64,000 bases of DNA, taken from positions 39,887-103,886 of the forward strand of contig PHBX01000013.1 in the NCBI GenBank assembly GCA_002842045.1, read 5' to 3'. The position numbers and the translations under genes were made by a program. The stretch comes from Chloroflexi bacterium HGW-Chloroflexi-3. Lineage in GTDB: Bacteria; Chloroflexota; Anaerolineae; Anaerolineales; Anaerolineaceae. Every line of letters starts with the position of its first letter. Within the stretch, counting starts at the first letter, position 1. Under the pieces are notes generated by a model. The model did not search any database and was not told the origin of the DNA. It worked only from the letters and a program-made list of their open reading frames with translations. Shown piece after piece: positions 61,899-64,000 of the stretch.

Positions 61899-63155
61899 AT
61901 GCTCATCTATAACGCTAAACAACTACTCACCCTGGCAGGAGGTCCCCAACGCGGCCGACGCCTAGGCGATCTGGGATTGATCCCCGAAGGCGCAGTCCTG
62001 ATCCGTGATGGCCTGGTGCAAGCAGTCGGGCCCATGGACGACCTGCTCGAGCGTTTCCCGCGCGAAGAACGCTTCAACGCGGCCGGTAAGGTGGTCATGC
62101 CCGGCTTTGTCGACCCACACACCCATCTGATCTTCATGGGCAACCGAGCTCTGGAGTTCGAGATGCGCCTGGAGGGCAAGTCCTACCAGGAGATCATGGC
62201 AGCCGGTGGTGGAATCATCAACACAGTACGCATCACCCGTGATGCCAGCCTGGAAGAGCTGGTGGCGGCTGCCCGTCCGCGTGCAGAGGGCATGCTGCGC
62301 TATGGCACCACCACCGCCGAAGCCAAAACTGGCTATGGACTCACTCCCAGCAGCGAGTTGATGCAACTGCAAGCCATCCTCAAACTGGATCACGAGACTG
62401 CCCAGGAGCTGATCCCCACCTACCTGGCAGCCCATGCCATCCCCAAAGAGTACACCCATGACCCCCAGGGCTATACTGATCTGGTGGTCGAGCAGATGTT
62501 GCCGGGAGTGAAGCAATGGTGGCAGCGCAATGCCCCCAATCGCCCCTTACCCTTCGTGGATGTCTTCTGCGAGGTCGGTGCCTTCACCCTGGAGCAATCC
62601 AGACAGATCCTGGTGAAAGCCAAAGAGTTGGGCTTCCCGCTCAAGATCCACGCCGATGAATTCGAGAACCTGGGTGGCACGCGTCTGGCAGCCCGTATGG
62701 GAGCTGTCTCCGCCGATCATCTCGTCAAGACCTCCAGCGCGGATATCCAGGCGTTAGGAGTCTCCGATACGGTGGCCGTCTCGCTTACCCCCACGCCTTT
62801 TGGTCTGGGACACACCGAGTTCACCCCGGCGCAAGCGATCCTGGCAGCCAACGGCATCCTGGCGATCGCCTCGGATCTCAATCCCGGCACCGCCTGGTGC
62901 GAGAGCATGCAGTTCGTGATCGCCCTTTCCTGCCGTTATCTCAAAATCACCGTGGCACAGGCCATTGCCGCCGCCACCATCAACGCCGCAGCAGCCATCG
63001 GTCGCGCCGATGACATCGGCTCACTCGAACCCGGCAAGCAGGCTGACCTGCTGGTACTTTCCGTCGATGACTACCGCAACCTGGGCTATAAATTTGGTGG
63101 CAACCTCGTGCAGCGTGTCATGAAGCGTGGTAAGTGGGTGGTTGAAAATAAATAA
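61899..63155 (+). CDS. hutI: Imidazolonepropionase
   Basis: 418 residues from the ATG at 61899, directly after GGGGGGAGG. Amidohydrolase fold: VMPGFVDPHTHLIFMGNRAL (metal His), RYGTTTAEAKTGYGL, LAAHAIPKEY, KIHADEF (metal His), SADHLVKTS, and ASDLNPGTAWCESMQ (Asp). Opens imidazolone-propionate to formimino-glutamate in histidine degradation. Other hut genes are absent here, so it may act on its own or with distant hut genes. Confidence 0.95.
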   Translation: MLIYNAKQLLTLAGGPQRGRRLGDLGLIPEGAVLIRDGLVQAVGPMDDLLERFPREERFNAAGKVVMPGFVDPHTHLIFMGNRALEFEMRLEGKSYQEIMAAGGGIINTVRITRDASLEELVAAARPRAEGMLRYGTTTAEAKTGYGLTPSSELMQLQAILKLDHETAQELIPTYLAAHAIPKEYTHDPQGYTDLVVEQMLPGVKQWWQRNAPNRPLPFVDVFCEVGAFTLEQSRQILVKAKELGFPLKIHADEFENLGGTRLAARMGAVSADHLVKTSSADIQALGVSDTVAVSLTPTPFGLGHTEFTPAQAILAANGILAIASDLNPGTAWCESMQFVIALSCRYLKITVAQAIAAATINAAAAIGRADDIGSLEPGKQADLLVLSVDDYRNLGYKFGGNLVQRVMKRGKWVVENK

Positions 63156-63200
63156 TCTGGTCATATGTCCGCATTGACCATGGAACAAAGGAGCACAAAG

Positions 63201-63839
63201 ATGTTGACATTGGAAACAGCACGCGTCTGGTACCCGGAGGTCGATCCGGTGCATGGTTTTGATCATATCGAGCGTGTCTACCGCATGGCCGAAAAGCTGG
63301 CACTGCTCGAAGGCGCAGATCTGGAGATTGTGCATGCCGCTGCCCTCCTGCACGACTCGCGCGGCAGCGATCCCAACAGCGGCGAGCGTCTCAGCCACCA
63401 TGAAGCCTCCGCCCGTTTCGCCGGGCAGGTGCTGCGTGAGGAAGGTTGGTCAGAGAAACGCATCCAGGCTGTCCAGCACTGCATCCGTGCCCACCGTTAC
63501 CGTGGCGAGCTGGAAAACAAACCGCAGACCATCGAAGCCAAAGTCCTCTTCGACGCCGACAAGCTCGATGTCCTGGGTGCGATCGGGGTAGCTCGTACGA
63601 TCGGTTATGCCGTCCAGGCTGGCCAACCGATCTACGCCGAGCCATCCTCCCAATTCCTTTCCGAAGGTGTCAAACAACCCGGCGAACCGCACAGCTCCTA
63701 CCATGAATACCTCTTCAAACTACGCAAGGTCAAAGATCGCCTCTTCACCCCCAGTGCCCGGAAAATCTCCACCGCCCGCGATGCCTTCCTGACCGCCTTC
63801 TACGACCAACTCCAGGCCGAAATTAACGCCGACCGGTAG
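63201..63839 (+). CDS. HD-domain hydrolase
   Basis: 212 residues from the ATG at 63201 (ribosome site AAGGAG). HD motif: HGFDHIERVYRMAEKLALLE, HAAALLHDSRG and DADKLDVLGAIG, the metal-binding H...HD...D. Phosphohydrolase superfamily; substrate unknown. 45 bases after hutI on the same strand. Its last codon borders a repeat array. Confidence 0.9.
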   Translation: MLTLETARVWYPEVDPVHGFDHIERVYRMAEKLALLEGADLEIVHAAALLHDSRGSDPNSGERLSHHEASARFAGQVLREEGWSEKRIQAVQHCIRAHRYRGELENKPQTIEAKVLFDADKLDVLGAIGVARTIGYAVQAGQPIYAEPSSQFLSEGVKQPGEPHSSYHEYLFKLRKVKDRLFTPSARKISTARDAFLTAFYDQLQAEINADR

Positions 63840-63967
63840 GGGCAACGGCTTGTCCTTGCCCCGGCTTGTCCTTGCCCCGGCTTGTCCCTACCCCGTTCGG
63901 GTGTAAAGATGAACCATTGCCCCAACCAATCCATGCACCGGGGTAAGGACAAGCCATTACCCCTACG
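63838..63967. repeat. GGCTTGTCCTTGCCCC-type repeat array
   Basis: Begins at the HD gene stop: GGGGCAACGGCTTGTCCTTG, then two more units GGCTTGTCCTTGCCCC / GGCTTGTCCCTACCCC, and on the far side CCGGGGTAAGGACAAGCC then ATTACCCCTAC, forming an imperfect inverted repeat. Same family as the array at 36812-36930. Confidence 0.88.
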
Positions 63968-64000
63968 GATGCCGAACCGTGCGTAGCGGCCATCTGTTCC

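Overview
The window looks like a chromosomal segment of an Anaerolineae-type Chloroflexota bacterium. The assignment is by gene content and style (SpoVS, YyaL-type thioredoxin protein, LysM/VanW-like L,D-transpeptidase, Liv transporter, ACR3, many short palindromic intergenic repeats) and is an inference; no rRNA or tRNA gene is visible to place it. The first gene is cut by the window edge.

Layout. 0-3.4 kb: secreted HtrA-like protease (partial), metallophosphoesterase, MgtC protein. 3.4-7.3 kb: minus-strand operon GntR - SdpI-like - ABC ATPase - ABC permease - YhfC protease, carrying two perfect 16-bp parS (ParB) sites. 7.5-13.5 kb: lipid/cell-surface type genes, methyltransferase, nucleosidase, L,D-transpeptidase, an AAA ATPase flanked by short direct repeats. 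13.5-14.3 kb: repeat-rich debris with a dead REP-associated transposase. 14.3-22 kb: complete branched-chain amino-acid-type ABC transporter (SBP, LivH, LivM, LivG, LivF) beside a LytS-like PAS histidine kinase and NarL-type regulator. 22.5-23.4 kb: GH114-like lipoprotein. 24-36.6 kb: a defence island: HARE-HTH protein plus Mrr-type nuclease, a Type I restriction system (hsdM, hsdS, a possible AbiU2-like HEPN gene, a REP-associated transposase, hsdR), an AbiA-like reverse transcriptase with a C-terminal HEPN-type motif, a DUF2726 protein, and a GxxExxY gene with an in-frame stop. 37-41.7 kb: YyaL, thioredoxin-like protein and an ArsR/ACR3 arsenite module. 42-44.4 kb: LRR protein followed by several gene remnants. 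44.5-51.9 kb: comEC, ssb, two deoxynucleoside kinases, spoVS, a 2Fe4S-cluster ferredoxin, and two blocks of DnaA boxes with an AT-rich stretch that together look like a replication origin. 52-56 kb: galE and two membrane glycosyltransferase genes. 56.2-56.4 kb: an unidentified structured RNA with its own promoter and terminator. 56.4-59.9 kb: DUF3800, inositol-phosphatase, a PIN-type toxin locus and decayed sequence. 59.9-63.8 kb: membrane protein, MFS transporter, imidazolonepropionase, HD hydrolase.

Main points. (1) Five perfect DnaA boxes in one orientation at 51.4-51.6 kb, a second smaller group at 49.1-49.4 kb, an iteron-like CCATATAT element in four copies between, and two parS sites 45 kb away argue that oriC lies here, away from dnaA. 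(2) The defence island holds an RT-HEPN gene of low GC with its own promoter just behind hsdR. (3) A hairpin repeat family (ends GTAGGGGTGAAGG...) occurs as free copies and also inside the reading frame of the intact transposase that probably mobilises it. (4) Several genes are visibly broken, and their remnants are listed.
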